DNA of 64,000 nucleotides from Poa pratensis. Lineage: Eukaryota; Streptophyta; Magnoliopsida; Poales; Poaceae. Below the pieces are notes generated by a model. The model searched no databases, was not told the DNA's origin, and worked only from the letters and a program-made list of their open reading frames with translations. Positions 41,229-52,269 of this stretch are shown here, piece by piece. The first letter of the stretch is position 1, and each line of letters opens with the position of its first letter. The position numbers and the translations under genes are program-made. The stretch covers positions 19,222,181 through 19,286,180 of the forward strand of contig CAMZMU010000071.1 of the NCBI GenBank assembly GCA_947311845.1, in the 5' to 3' direction.

Positions 41229-43295
41229 TCAAGGCTTGCAGATGACCACGAAGCAGGGGAGCAGCGCCCTCGGGTTGAGCAGGTAGAGCTCCTCGATGTT
41301 GGCGTAGGGCCCGACCTTGCCGGCCAGCGAGTCGAACCCCGTCTGCCCCACGAACTCCTTGAGGTTCTCCAGAGGCTTGTGCACCCTGCCGGCGATCACC
41401 CTGCACACAAGCAGCGCCTTCCTCCGCGTACCGCCGGCACCGGCCGCCGCGTCGACCTTGGCGACGTCGTCGGCCGTCTCGTCGAGCACGGAGACGGACT
41501 CGAACGCCCGGCCGCTGGTGGAGGTGGTGAAGACGCCGACGCCCGCCCCGGCCCTGCCCTCCACCTTGGACGAGAAGCCGTGACGGATGATGCGGCACAC
41601 GGCGCACCTGTCGGAGGCGCACAGGCTGCTGCTGGAGCTGCCGGTGCCGAGGGCGCAGGAGAGCGTGGCGCCGTGGAAGCGCAGCAGCTCGTTGCCGTCG
41701 GCGAGGCAGCGCGGGTGCTTCTTGGCCAGCTTGCTCGCCTTGAGCTTCACGGACTCGCGGTACTCCTCGAACCGGGACAGCGTACGCTGCGTGTTGTGCA
41801 CCTTGAACACGCGCTCGATCCGCACGCAGCTGCTCTCCGACTTGAGCAGGCTCGTCCGGCAGATGATCTCCACGATCTTCCGTGATGAGTCCCCTTCAAC
41901 CAGCTCCGTCACTGAGACCAAAACATTCATATTAGATGCAAACCCCTCTTTGTGTAGTTAGTTGGATGTTCTATGAAGAAACATAGAAGAAACGCTGCAT
42001 GATTTTGAACATAATTACAGGTAGTACAATGTTCGGTGAAAGCTTGACAGCTTGCACATGATGTTTGCAATGCAAGCATAGCCTAGTGAACTTGAGACAA
42101 TAGTCTACTACTCCACTATAAATGTCGCATGAGGCTCCATACATCATAATTGATGCAAAAAACATAGTCATAATTATAGGCAAGCTACAACAAAAAGAAA
42201 GATTTGGCAGAATCTCAAGCCACTGGGTCGCAGTTATTGTGTCAAAGTTTAAACCATGGATTTCCCATAGTAAAGAGCAAAAAGATAAACTTTTGAGATA
42301 CTAAAAGAATGGCACTAATTGAAGTGAGGCCCAAAACTGCATACTTTTTGCAAATTGACTGCGAAAAGTATATGTTTAACCGGCTAACGAAATGCGAAAA
42401 CGATGGGAGTGCCGTGAAGATCCACCAACCGGGTCGATCTGTGCCAGCATCACCAACAAAAGCTATTCTGTAGTTACTACGAGATGCAATACAACGCAAT
42501 GGAGATGTCATCCTCACCTGCATGTTTGGATAGATGGTGCGCCTCCAGGGCCTCCCATTTGCTGAACTGCTCACTGCACCTGTGGCAGCTGAGGCCGCCG
42601 CCGGAGCCCTTACCGCCGTTCTTGACGGCGTCGGCGACCTCGCAGGAGGCCCGGTGGCCCGTGGCCGCCACACCGGCCGGGGCGCCGTCCCTGTCCAGCA
42701 GCGGGTTGGGCGACCTGGGCGGCGTGCACCGCATGCTGCCGCCCCGGCAGGAGCCGCTGTACTGCAGGCCGCCGCCGTGGCCCATCCACCCGGGCCCAGG
42801 CGTGCCCGGGCGAAGCGTGCCCACGAACGACGACGAGACGACGCCTCCCTCGGCATCGTCGTGCGGGCCAGGCGCCGCGAGGTTGCCGCCGAAGCCGGTG
42901 ATCTTGAGCTCGCAGCGGGAGTTGGTGCTGAGGACGACCTCGTGGGCGATGGGGTTGAGGAACTCGCTGCTGCCGATGGACCGCGGGCTGCAGCTGCTGG
43001 GCGGCTGCCCCGGGTGGCGCTTGCTCCCGTGAATGACGTCCCGCAGGTTGGCGATGGACCGGGAGCACCCCGAGCGCGCCGTCGCGCGCTTGGTCATTAT
43101 CGAGGAGAGGTGGCCGGTGCTGGTGCTGGAGCTGGCGGTGGCCTTGGGCTTGGGCACGTGCACCTCGGAGGGTTGCGACCGGCACTGCAGCGACTTCTTC
43201 AGCGCGAACCATACCGTGGGCGCCGGCGCGGCCTTCTCCTCCTCGACCCGGCCGGCGCCGGCGGCCGCCGCGCGCCTCCTCCTCGTCTCGCCCAT
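41229..43295 (-). CDS. C2H2 zinc-finger protein with PARP-like C-terminal region (2 exons, 486 aa)
   Basis: Exon 1 is 43,295-42,518, exon 2 is 41,911-41,229. The junction uses donor CAG/GTGAGG and acceptor CTCAG/TG and gives ...HLSKHA-V-TELVEGD without a frame break. The ATG at 43,295 (MGETRRRR) is the first true ATG of the frame. Residues 25-50 contain VWFALKKSLQCRSQPSEVHVP. A single C2H2 finger lies at 237-258 (CHRCSEQF...HHLSKH). The C-terminal part has RFEEYRESVKLKASKL, LRFHGATLSCALG, CAVCRIIRHGF and LLPCFVVICKP. This layout is the plant family typified by Arabidopsis At4g27240 and At1g75710 (from memory). The HG...GVGVFTTS spacing recalls a PARP catalytic fold, without evidence of activity. 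A nuclear role is likely; the target is unknown. Confidence 0.92.
41912..42517 (-). other. Intron of the zinc-finger gene (606 bp, GT-AG)
   Basis: Phase 1 intron, AT-rich compared with the GC-rich exons, donor GTGAGG at 42,517 and acceptor TCTCAG at 41,912. It separates the zinc finger from the C-terminal region. Confidence 0.9.
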
Positions 43296-43437
43296 TTTGC
43301 AGGCGGCCGGGGCGGTCGGTGGGGCGTGAATGCGTGGGTGAGTCACCGCGGAGTGCGCATTACTTGTGGCAGGTGCAGGCTCGGGCGCCGCAGCTAGAAG
43401 CGCATCCAAGCTGGGAGAGATACTCTATGGCTGGCGA
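43296..43437 (-). promoter_or_regulatory. Proximal promoter / 5' leader of the zinc-finger gene
   Basis: Only about 140 bp separate the start codon from the first MITE. The transcription start and part of the promoter may therefore lie within or beyond the MITEs. No clear TATA box. Confidence 0.4.
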
Positions 43438-43902
43438 GGACTGAGCTTCGGTGACCTGTGCACTACAAGTCACCGAGCGACTTGTGCACATCTGGGCCCT
43501 CCATTTTAGATCTGACGTACAAGATTCATCCAAATCTAGATCTTAAAAATAAAAACATTCAGAAAAAATTGAAAAATTTCCAGTTAATCATAAATGCTTT
43601 GTTAGGTATTCTGTGAAAGTTTCATGCTATTTCGATTAATGGTTTGAGAATAAATAGCGGTTTATGTATTAATCTAAAAAAGCCATTTATTCACAAACCA
43701 TTGGTCCAAATCAGATATAATTTTCACAGAATACCTAACAAAGCATTTATGATTAACTGGAATTTTTTCAATTTTTTCTGAATGTTTTTATTTTTAAGAT
43801 CTAGATTTTGATGAATCTTGTACGTCAGATCTAAAATGGAGGGCCCAGATGTGCACAAGTCGCTCGGTGACTTGTAGTGCACAAGTCACCGAAGCTCAGT
43901 CC
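43438..43902. mobile_element. Fold-back MITE in the zinc-finger gene promoter (465 bp)
   Basis: Almost the whole element is one inverted repeat. It starts GGACTGAGCTTCGGTGAC and ends with the reverse complement, flanked by the perfect 9-bp duplication GGCTGGCGA (43,429-43,437 and 43,903-43,911). The 9-bp target suggests Mutator-type mobilisation. A transcript across it would fold into a long hairpin. Confidence 0.9.
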
Positions 43903-44020
43903 GGCTGGCGAGGGAGGCAGGCGGAGGCAATTAAACCATGGGGCTCGGCGACAGTAATGGCGCACCACCAAACCAAACAAAACCAGCTGCTGTGCTGTGC
44001 TCTGCTCTGCCTGCGTGGCT

Positions 44021-44466
44021 CGACAGGGATTCAGTGACTGGCCTCTGGCCAGTCACAACGTGACTGTCCCCCACACATCCACCTCTCGTTTTCAATCCAA
44101 CGGCCCGGATTGAGCCAAAAAGTGATCTCGAAATTCAAATATTTCAGAAAAAATTGAAAAAATTCTAGTAGGTTGTACGTGGTCCGTTATGTAGTCTGTG
44201 AGATTTACGTGTCATTTGGATTGTCCGTTTATGATTTATTAGCGTTTTAAGATTTAAATTTGAAAAGCTATTTAAAAATAAACCAATCATCCAAATGACA
44301 CGTAAATCTCACAGAATACATAACAGACCATATACAACCTACTAGAATTTTTTCAAATTTTTCTGAAATATTTGAATTTCGAGATCACTTTTTGGCTCAA
44401 TCCGGGCCGTTGGATTGAAAACGAGAGGTGGATGTGTGGGGGACAGTCACGTTGTGACACTGAATC
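44021..44466. mobile_element. Second fold-back MITE upstream of the zinc-finger gene (446 bp)
   Basis: The arms TCACAACGTGACTGTCCCCC and its reverse complement extend through most of the element. GCGTGGCT stands on both sides (44,013-44,020 and 44,467-44,474). The left arm carries an extra 16-bp piece, itself palindromic (ACTGGCCTCTGGCCAG). It shares the internal CAGAAAAAATTGAAAAA motif with the neighbouring MITE but is a different family. Confidence 0.8.
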
Positions 44467-44474
44467 GCGTGGCT

Positions 44475-45000
44475 GGCTCTGTTTGTTGCTTGCCGAGGCA
44501 CTCTATGGCGAGGGCGTGACCTGGTGCTCGCGCAGGACTGTGGACACGATCGAGTGCGAGATTAGTTTTAGAGAGCTGAGCATGGGAGGCACATGAGAGA
44601 CGGGGACCAGTGGTGGCGACTGCGAGTAGGAACAAATGTTGAATTGTAAATGGGGACGGAGGCGGCAGGTACAGGTAGGCACTTGAATTGTAAAGGGCGG
44701 CCGTAATTACGAGCGACCAAGGAAATCAAATCACCCGACACCGCGCACGACACGGGTGTGTTTGCCTACTCGTGTCATCGTGCGTGTTTGAGACCACCAA
44801 ATGCGATAAATTAATCTAAAAAAAAAACCAAATGCGATAAATACACAGGATGGAGAATTAGAGGTGCCGGTGCTGTTAGGGCAACTCCACAAGGGGCCAC
44901 CCTAATCCGGGCATGCGCCGGAGAGTCCAAGCGCGAGCTCGTTGGCGCCTACCTCACCATCATGCCTCGTGACCCACGTGGCGCCGTATTCTTCTACTGG
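44475..45000. other. Intergenic sequence, nothing firm
   Basis: No convincing gene. A stretch from about 44,876 (GGGCAACTCCACAAGGGG) resembles an end of a small DNA transposon but no partner is seen. Confidence 0.4.
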
Positions 45001-46230
45001 CTCCATGCCATAGGATATCTTTTTTTATGTTTTTTTTTCACTTTATTTGATTTCTTTCAAAAAACAGTCAAAATGGTCACCATGACTATTTATCGAAAGA
45101 GGTCAAATTCTCCAAAACTATCAATATTTCTGTGATATAACCACTAGATGTGTATCTTAAAATGATTTTTAAAAAAAATTCAGACCAAACTATCAAACAT
45201 TTATAGTTCAAATTTGGATTACTTTCAAAAAATCAGCATAAACTCATTTAACTAGGCGAAATTAGATAGAAATCAAGAAAATTCCTAATACTTGGGGATT
45301 ATCCATCAAATGTGGACTACTCTTTGTGAGAATTAGATGGGTGCCATTTTGCACCATATTTTTTGTACTTGGTTCACAAAAAAGTCATTTTTGCCACTTA
45401 GAAAAAGGAAACTGATATTTATGAAAGTAATTTAAAAAATCACTTCGTAACCATTGCTTCCTATGCAAAGATACACCTATTTGTCAAATATGAGAATTTT
45501 ATCACAAACTATGCCGTGGGAATTGTCATAACTTGATCATTTGGCTTGAAACTTATACATGTTTATACATGATAGACCTTTTTGTGAAGACTATTTTTGA
45601 AAAATTTGTCAAAAATCAAGTTTATCATTTTTCATAGCAACTAGTATACATAAAAGGACTCCATGCCAGAGGATATCCTTTTTGGAGGTTTTTTTTCACA
45701 TTATTTGATTTCTTTCAAAAAAATGTCAAAATGGTCAACATGACTATTCATCGAAAGATGTCAAATTCTCTAAAACTATCCATGTTTCTGTGATATAACC
45801 ACTAGTTGTGTATCTTAAAATGATTTTTAATAAAATTTCAGACCAAACTATCAAACACTTATAGTCAAATTTGGATTACTTTCGGAAAATCAACATAAAC
45901 TCATTTAACTAGGCGAAATTAGATAGAAATCAAGAAAAATCCTAATACTTGAGGATTATCCATCAAATATGACTACTCTTTGTGAGAATTAGATGGGTGC
46001 CATTTTGCACCATATTTTTTGTACTTGGTTCACAAAAAATTTATTTTTGACACTTAGAAAAAGGAAAATGATATTTATAAAAATAATTTGAAAAATCCCT
46101 TCGGAACCATTGCTTTCTATACCAAGATACACCTATTCATTTAATATGAGAACTTTATCACAAACTATGTCGTGGGAATTGTCATGACTTAATCATTTGG
46201 CTCCATGCTAGAGGTTTTTTTTTCATAGCA
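45001..46230. repeat. Direct tandem repeat, 658-bp unit (about 1.9 copies)
   Basis: The unit beginning CTCCATGCCATAGGATATC at 45,001 repeats at 45,659. The second copy lacks the last 108 bp of the unit. A third copy starts at 46,201 (CTCCATGCTAGAGG) but ends after some 30 bp. AT-rich, no coding frame. It may be interior sequence of the CACTA element that ends at 47,089. Confidence 0.8.
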
Positions 46231-46586
46231 AGTTTATCGATGTTTCTGTGATGCAAAAGATGATATGGATGGCATATTTGAATGCCTCTCATTTTTCTAA
46301 TCAATTTAGACATTTTATTTTTCAAATTTTGATTTACGGATTTAAAGATATGAATTATTCCATATTAAATATTATTACATAATCATAGTTATTTATTCAA
46401 AGAATATTATTACATAATCATTGTTATTTATTCAAAAAATATTATTACATAATCATTATTATTTATTCAAATAAATTTTGAAAATTTGAACAATAAAAGT
46501 ATAACATCATGACTCAGGGGTTAATATGATTGATATGATACTAATATCGTAAGTTCTAACTTCTCATTTGGAAGCTAATTTGGAAT

Positions 46587-46653
46587 GAACTCAAAAGTTA
46601 AGCGTGCTTGAGCTGGAGCAATTTGAGGATGGGTGACCGAATGGGAAGTTTGA
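46587..46653 (+). other. 5S rRNA-like fragment within transposon sequence
   Basis: GAACTC...AAGTTAAGCGTGCTTG, then GGATGGGTGACC and GGGAAGTT, match the 3' half of plant 5S rRNA including box C-like promoter sequence. The rest of the 5S gene is absent and the match is broken, so it is a derived fragment, not an rRNA gene. I recall similar 5S-like stretches in Triticeae CACTA elements. Confidence 0.7.
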
Positions 46654-46861
46654 CCACGGTAAGTATTTTGACCTGAGATTAAGTGTATAATTAGAGATTA
46701 AGTGTGTGGCTAAGTGGGAAATTTCGGAATAGAGATTAAGTTTGTGGTTAAGTGTATAATAATTAGAGATTAAGTGTGTGGCTAAGTGTATAATTAGTGG
46801 GAAATTAGGATGAGTGACCGAATGAGCCGCATGAAGTCCTGACCTTAGACAAAAAAAATCC

Positions 46862-47089
46862 TTTGGAGTCCGGTTTGGTAACACCAATCGGGACTAAAGG
46901 TGCAGTCCTTTAGTCCGGATTGGTAACACCAACCCGGATACCAACCGGGACTAAAGGTCCTCCACCCCAGCGCTCGGCCGTGGCCACGTGGAGCGCCTTT
47001 GGTCCCGGTTTGTGGCCAACCAGGACTAAAGGGGGGGACCTTTAGTCCCGGCTGTATAACCAGGACTAGAGGCCATTTTTCTACTAGTA
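46862..47089. mobile_element. CACTA (En/Spm) element terminus with subterminal repeats
   Basis: Repeated short inverted motifs TTTAGTCC(C)GG and CCGGGACTAAAGG, with AACACCAA between, lead to the end ATTTTTCTACTAGTA. Read inward this is TACTAGTAGAAAAAT, one base off the CACTA consensus CACTAGTAGAAAAA. The opposite terminus was not found, so the element is probably truncated. Confidence 0.75.
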
Positions 47090-47317
47090 TGGCCTAGTGG
47101 AGTAGCAGTGTTAGGGATAAATTAGCTTGATGACTTCTGAAGAATACACCTAGTATATGGAAACACTTGACGCTATTTGCAGGTTAAATGATGCGGGCGT
47201 CTTGTTTTCTTCAACCACAAGAGACCTGTCGGTGAATGATGGGATTGTACGCACGAAAAGCCCTGATAACTTCTGACTTTTGTTGGCAGTCCGGTTCGCC
47301 AATTGAACTGATATATA

Positions 47318-47478
47318 CTCCCTCCGTTCCACAATATAAGATGTTCTAACTAGCTCACATGTTGGCCAGGTGCAAACTCAAATGAGTGTACATACACATT
47401 AAAACATGTCCACATACATCTAGATACATGTGAATGTGGACAAAAGCTAAAACATCTTATATTTAGGAACGGAGGGAG
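47318..47478. mobile_element. Stowaway MITE (161 bp)
   Basis: CTCCCTCCGTTCCACAATAT at the left and ATATTTAGGAACGGAGGGAG at the right, with TA on both sides. Classic Tc1/Mariner-derived Stowaway. Confidence 0.93.
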
Positions 47479-47501
47479 TAGTACGTTATATATATGTTTT
47501 A

Positions 47502-47658
47502 CTCCCTCCGTATCAAAATATAAGACTTTTTAGCCAGTTTCCAAACACATGTATCTAGACATGTTTTAGTGCAAGGTTCACAACCTTGCACTAAAACATG
47601 TCTAGATACATGTGTTTAGAAACTGGCTAAAAAGTCTTATATTTTGATACGGAGGGAG
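47502..47658. mobile_element. Stowaway MITE, near-perfect palindrome (157 bp)
   Basis: CTCCCTCCGTATCAAAATAT to ATATTTTGATACGGAGGGAG with TA on both sides. The arms match over almost their full length, down to a short loop at about 47,580. It lies 23 bp from the previous Stowaway. Confidence 0.94.
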
Positions 47659-48200
47659 TACTTCTTTTGATACCGAATTGTCTCCCAAGGAAAAGCTTGA
47701 AAACCAGTACGCAAGGCCAGTTCATAGGTTGGGCAAACGACAAAGAGACCGCCACGGGTCACGAGAGGAGAAATGCCCCTGATATTAATTGTATGTATAA
47801 ATCTTATATTATTATTTGTGTGTCACGCATAAGAGACCATTGACCATTTATAAATAGAGAAAGTCAACTTTAGTTTACATTAACAATTGCACACGGCTGA
47901 TTTCCTTCTTCATTATTGCATAGTTTGGTCACAAAGGGTTACAACTCATGGATCACAAGGGTAAAAACATGCATCAACCACCGAAAATACAAAGGAGATA
48001 GCAAAGGTGATACATGAGCAAGTAATCCTACTACGAAGCCGCATGTCCCACTGCTTGTATAAATTCAATTTCCTTCCTTTTGCTACATTTTGCTCAAAGG
48101 GTTGAAGGTAGATAGTGCATCAAGTTATTCGCAAGGGCCAACTTGATCCTCTTCCCCAGGGATCCCAGATGAGGGAAGCCTAGGAGAGCCGCCGACTCCA
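47659..48200. other. Intergenic sequence, nothing recognised
   Basis: No gene or repeat end could be supported. Confidence 0.4.
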
Positions 48201-49800
48201 ACTATCGTCCATGTACGATCCATACTAGGTCTGACCAACTGCCCATCCTACCTCCTCTACCCTGACAACTGAAGATGTTGTAATTCCTTCAACCAATCGA
48301 TCATAATTCCAATTAGTGCTTCATTCAATCCAATTTAGAACACTAAGGCCTGATCTTGGTTCCAATGCTGCAGGGTTGGGAATTGAATCAAAAGTACCAT
48401 TTTCAATGTGTTGCACCCAGAATTCATGGCATGACGTTTCTCTAGTGGTTGTAGATAAGACCACATATGGATCGAGTGTGTAGCCAAGTGGATAACCTAG
48501 AAAAAGGGTGGACCTCTTGGTTTCTTAAAAACAAAGTCATTGTGTATTAGTATATTCCATATAGCACAAATAACAGCACAAACTTCCACACGAATGGATC
48601 TCGAATTTTTAGGGGTGCCTTTGAGCCAATTTCCAAACAGATTTGTAATTTTCTTGGGTGTGACAAACCAAAAGACATGTGCACAATGCGCTAAACTATT
48701 TTAGCTAGCCGAGAATAAAAAAAGAGGTGATGAATGATTCATCCTTGTCACAGAAACAACATGACTACTCCCCATTCCAATTCCGTTTAGTCAGATTATT
48801 TTTACTAAGAATAACCTTACGATGCAAAATCACATGAAAATCTTAATTTTCAAAGGGACTTTCATCTTCAAATGTATTTAAGCATGTATTTGTATGTCCA
48901 TTAAGGAGATCCAGATACATGAACTTAAGCGATTGGGTCCTCATTCAAGTTGGCCTCCATTTAAAAAAACCATGTTTGTTTGATAAATAAACATCCATCA
49001 ATGATCAATCGGTGAGCTGGCTCTAGCCATTTGTCCCACCTATTCCTTGTTAAAGATTTACGAAAAGTGATGTTTAAAATTTCATTTGTTACTACCCAAC
49101 GAAGTTGTTTTCGTTGAGCTATGTTATAAAGCATCGGATACTGGTGAGAAAGATGCACCTCTCCTAGCCATGCGTCTTCCCGAAACCTAGTGCTCATGCC
49201 ATTTCCAACTTCAAAAGAACCCCTACTAAAGAAATCTTCCTTCACCCCCATTAGGCCCTTCCAAAAAAGGTGAATATAAAGTCTTAAGTGATACTTGAGA
49301 CAAAAAATTGAATGACGGTATTTGTTATAGAGTAGCTTTTGTCGCACCCTCTCTTCGTTTAATAGCCTAAACATCCACTTACTGAGTAAACACTTATTTT
49401 TTAGATCTAACACTTCAACTCCAAGCCCCCCTTGATCCTAAAGACAACATATGATGTTCCAGTTAGTGAGTCTATATTTTCTTTTGTGGCCATCAAATTG
49501 ATAAAAAAAATCTCGACCAATAAAAATCAATCTCTTTCTTACCCCTTTTGGTATTTTGAGAAAGATAATTTGAACATAGGTAGACTAGTTAACACGAGTT
49601 AACAAGAACAAGTCGATCCCCATAATATAATAACTTCCCTATCTAGCTACTTAGCTTTTTCTCAAAATGATCTTCAACATATTTCCATTCTCCATTTTTA
49701 ACTTATGAAAATCAATTGGAATTCCAAGATATTTGAAAGGTACGGACCCATGTTCACAGCCGAAAAGCTGAATATACTAAATGACCTATGATGTACCACG
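48200..49800 (-). pseudogene. L1-type LINE relic (RT end to C-terminal region), minus strand
   Basis: On the minus strand a VPFKYLGIPIDFHKLK segment (about 49,690-49,745) is followed by KYRLTNWNIIC (49,440-49,490). An open frame at 48,961-49,413 then reads VLDLKNKCLLSKWMFRLLNEE, FWKGLMGVKEDFFSRGSFEVG and FRKSLTRNRWDKWL. Degraded zinc-binding and CAVIWNVRND-like segments follow down to about 48,400. This is a common LINE type in wheat. Many stops elsewhere; the ends are approximate. Confidence 0.75.
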
Positions 49801-50720
49801 TAAGAACAAGGTGGTAAGTTTAACTTGGATACTAGTCTCCTTTATGAATACCTTCCACATGATATATTAAATGTTCTGCTTGATATATTTTTAGTTCTAA
49901 ATATCATGCATAAATTATTATTTACAAAACTAACAAAAGCAATTGAATATAAAGATACACCGCGGAGAGCATATATAATAATTGAATTTTGTGTGATATT
50001 CTATCTTCGTCGGTGATTACTATAAGCGATGTTATTTCAGTAACAATTATAAATCATCATCATATTCTATGTTCGTCGGTGATTACTATAAGCGATGTTA
50101 TTTCAGTAACAAGTATAAATCATCATCATATTATCAACTTATTAGTAAATCCACGATAATTTGTAGGATACATTAGACCAAGTAAAAACTGATCATGTCA
50201 ACTGTCAATTTATATTCCTGATGTTTCTATATATTTGATTGTATAACCGTACACTACACACCTCTGTTAAGATATTTGCCAGGTTTTATGCATGGAATCT
50301 CTACTCAAATATTTAATGATACTTAAAATAGATAAGGACATCCAAACAGTATAGATATATATGATATACAACATCAGTTTATATAGAACATTAAGGAGAA
50401 GTGTGTTTTCCTTCTTTTTTCATATTTAAGATGATTTTGTATCTTGTTAAGGACAATACCTCACAAAGGAAAAAAACTTATGCATAGCTCAAAAATACTT
50501 TTCAGTGATAAACATTAAATATAATTAAAAAAATATTGTATGGTTAACAATGCTAATTAAGTATACAACATATATTGGTTAAAACCATAATATGGTGAAA
50601 AAGACAAACGATATACAAGTTTAGTGTAATTATATTTATTTAACTTGTCCTGTGTCCAAAAAATAATTGCAACGGCTCTAAGAGTATGAGTTCATCAACG
50701 AAGAAACGTGTGTATGCCGG
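49801..50720. other. AT-rich sequence with a 66-bp tandem duplication
   Basis: No coding frame of note. It contains the duplication listed separately. Confidence 0.5.
49996..50127. repeat. 66-bp tandem duplication (two copies)
   Basis: ATATTCTATCTTCGTCGGTG at 49,996 and ATATTCTATGTTCGTCGGTG at 50,062 begin two units that differ by about two bases. A recent local duplication. Confidence 0.85.
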
Positions 50721-52269
50721 TGTTCATTTTAGCCCGCACGTGGGAGAGAGACATGGCCTCTGATTTTTCTCCGTCATCTTACTATTCAGCAGAGGTGAAG
50801 GGACACATTCAACCACATTGTTAAATGGCGGCCTCCTCGTGCAATGATAATGAAAGTTAACGTAGATGCTCCTTGCTAGAGGCATGGTAATTATCATTGC
50901 GACCAACTGTAAATGGTTTGTTGATCTCTCGGAAGTGCTCACCGATGAAGCTTACGCGTGCAAGGGATGGAGTTGTCCTGGTGTGCTTCTTCCTTATTAG
51001 TTCCATTTTGATTATGATTTGCATCTTGTGATGTATGAAGTGAACTTGAACTCTCCAGTGCTTCCATTTTCTCTTAAAAATCATTTACTAGTATTCGATG
51101 AGATTTTGAATGACCAGAAAGAATTCCGAAAAGTGAATAATTCACTATTGAAAGTGCAAGTCGGCGTTCCTGATATGAAAGTGAAAGTGGAGTGAAATCT
51201 GGATATGAAGGTTCAAGTCCAGTTCCAATTTTGATATGAAAGTGTTGTTCAATCTATTCTTGAAGTGATCATAGAAACTGATATGGAAGAACTTGGCGAC
51301 TCGGAGCCATGGACAGGAGGAGGAGTATCTCTCGTTGTATCCGAATGAACGTAATCCTGAAGGGTCACACAGTTAAGCAAAACGTAGCCCGCCGGAAAGA
51401 GTTCTGACTAAAAGGTGTTTGACTCAAGAATCGAGTCGGCACAGGGTTGGTTCTGGTGTGGCTGCGCTAGGGAAAAGTTTTTGTATGCAATTGTTGCACC
51501 ATGCGCGACCCAACACAATTGGCATGTCACAAGCATTGGCGACTAGCCTGTGTGCCAGCATCGTCGAACATGACTGGCACCCACCGCAGTGTCAACGAGT
51601 TAGAGTAGGGCTGTTTGAGGTTGACGACAATGCCTACCTGACCTGCATTGATGCCAATCAAGGAAAAGACAACATTGGGGTCGAAGGGAGGCTTGTCCTA
51701 GCAAATCCTAGGGGGTGTGTGAACACGGCATCGAACTCTTAGTAGTGGGCCAGGGAAGATGGCGACATGATGCTTGAACTGGCCGCTGTGGTGGTGCTCC
51801 TTGGCTTCCACAGGCGACCTGTTTGTTGTTGGTGATAGCACTAAGTCCTTGCTACGTGATCGCTGCCTCCATCACCGCCTTCTTAACTTTTACTGACTAG
51901 CGCCGCATGTTGCGGTTGTCCGTAGATGCCTTCCAACGGACAGCTCCAACTCCCAGTATGCCTACGACATCTCCACCGTTGCGACCGACTCTTGCGACCA
52001 CTAAGGCGTGGAAGCTACGACATCGGCGTCGGCAAAAAAAATGATTCGGCGACCGTGAGCGCTAAGTGGGAATAGGAGCCACAACATGTGCGAGAATGAA
52101 ATGAGAGGGGCAAGGGGTAGAAAACGGGGAAAATGAAATAGGGGTGTGGGAGTGTCAGACCATATATTGGGCCACGCTTGAAAATTTGACGCTATTGGGA
52201 GGCCGACTGAGTGTATTTTTCGTGTTCGGCGCGCCAATATCCCTATTGGGATCACTAGTGGAGATGCTC
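50721..52269. other. Degenerate intergenic sequence
   Basis: Several short frames (for example 51,419-51,742) lack motifs. The right edge ends AGTGGAGATGCTCTA, like a Harbinger-type terminus, but no left end was found. Confidence 0.4.

Noticed and set aside
42484..43397. Long plus-strand frames opposite the zinc-finger exon
   Set aside because: They are antisense shadows of a GC-rich exon whose minus frame has clear homologous motifs and correct splicing.
44872..45000. Possible DNA transposon end (GGGCAACTCCAC)
   Set aside because: No inverted partner or target duplication.
46587..46653. A real 5S rRNA gene
   Set aside because: Only part of the 3' half is present and it is diverged; it lies in transposon sequence.
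51419..51742. 107-codon frame
   Set aside because: No motif; surrounded by degenerate repeats.
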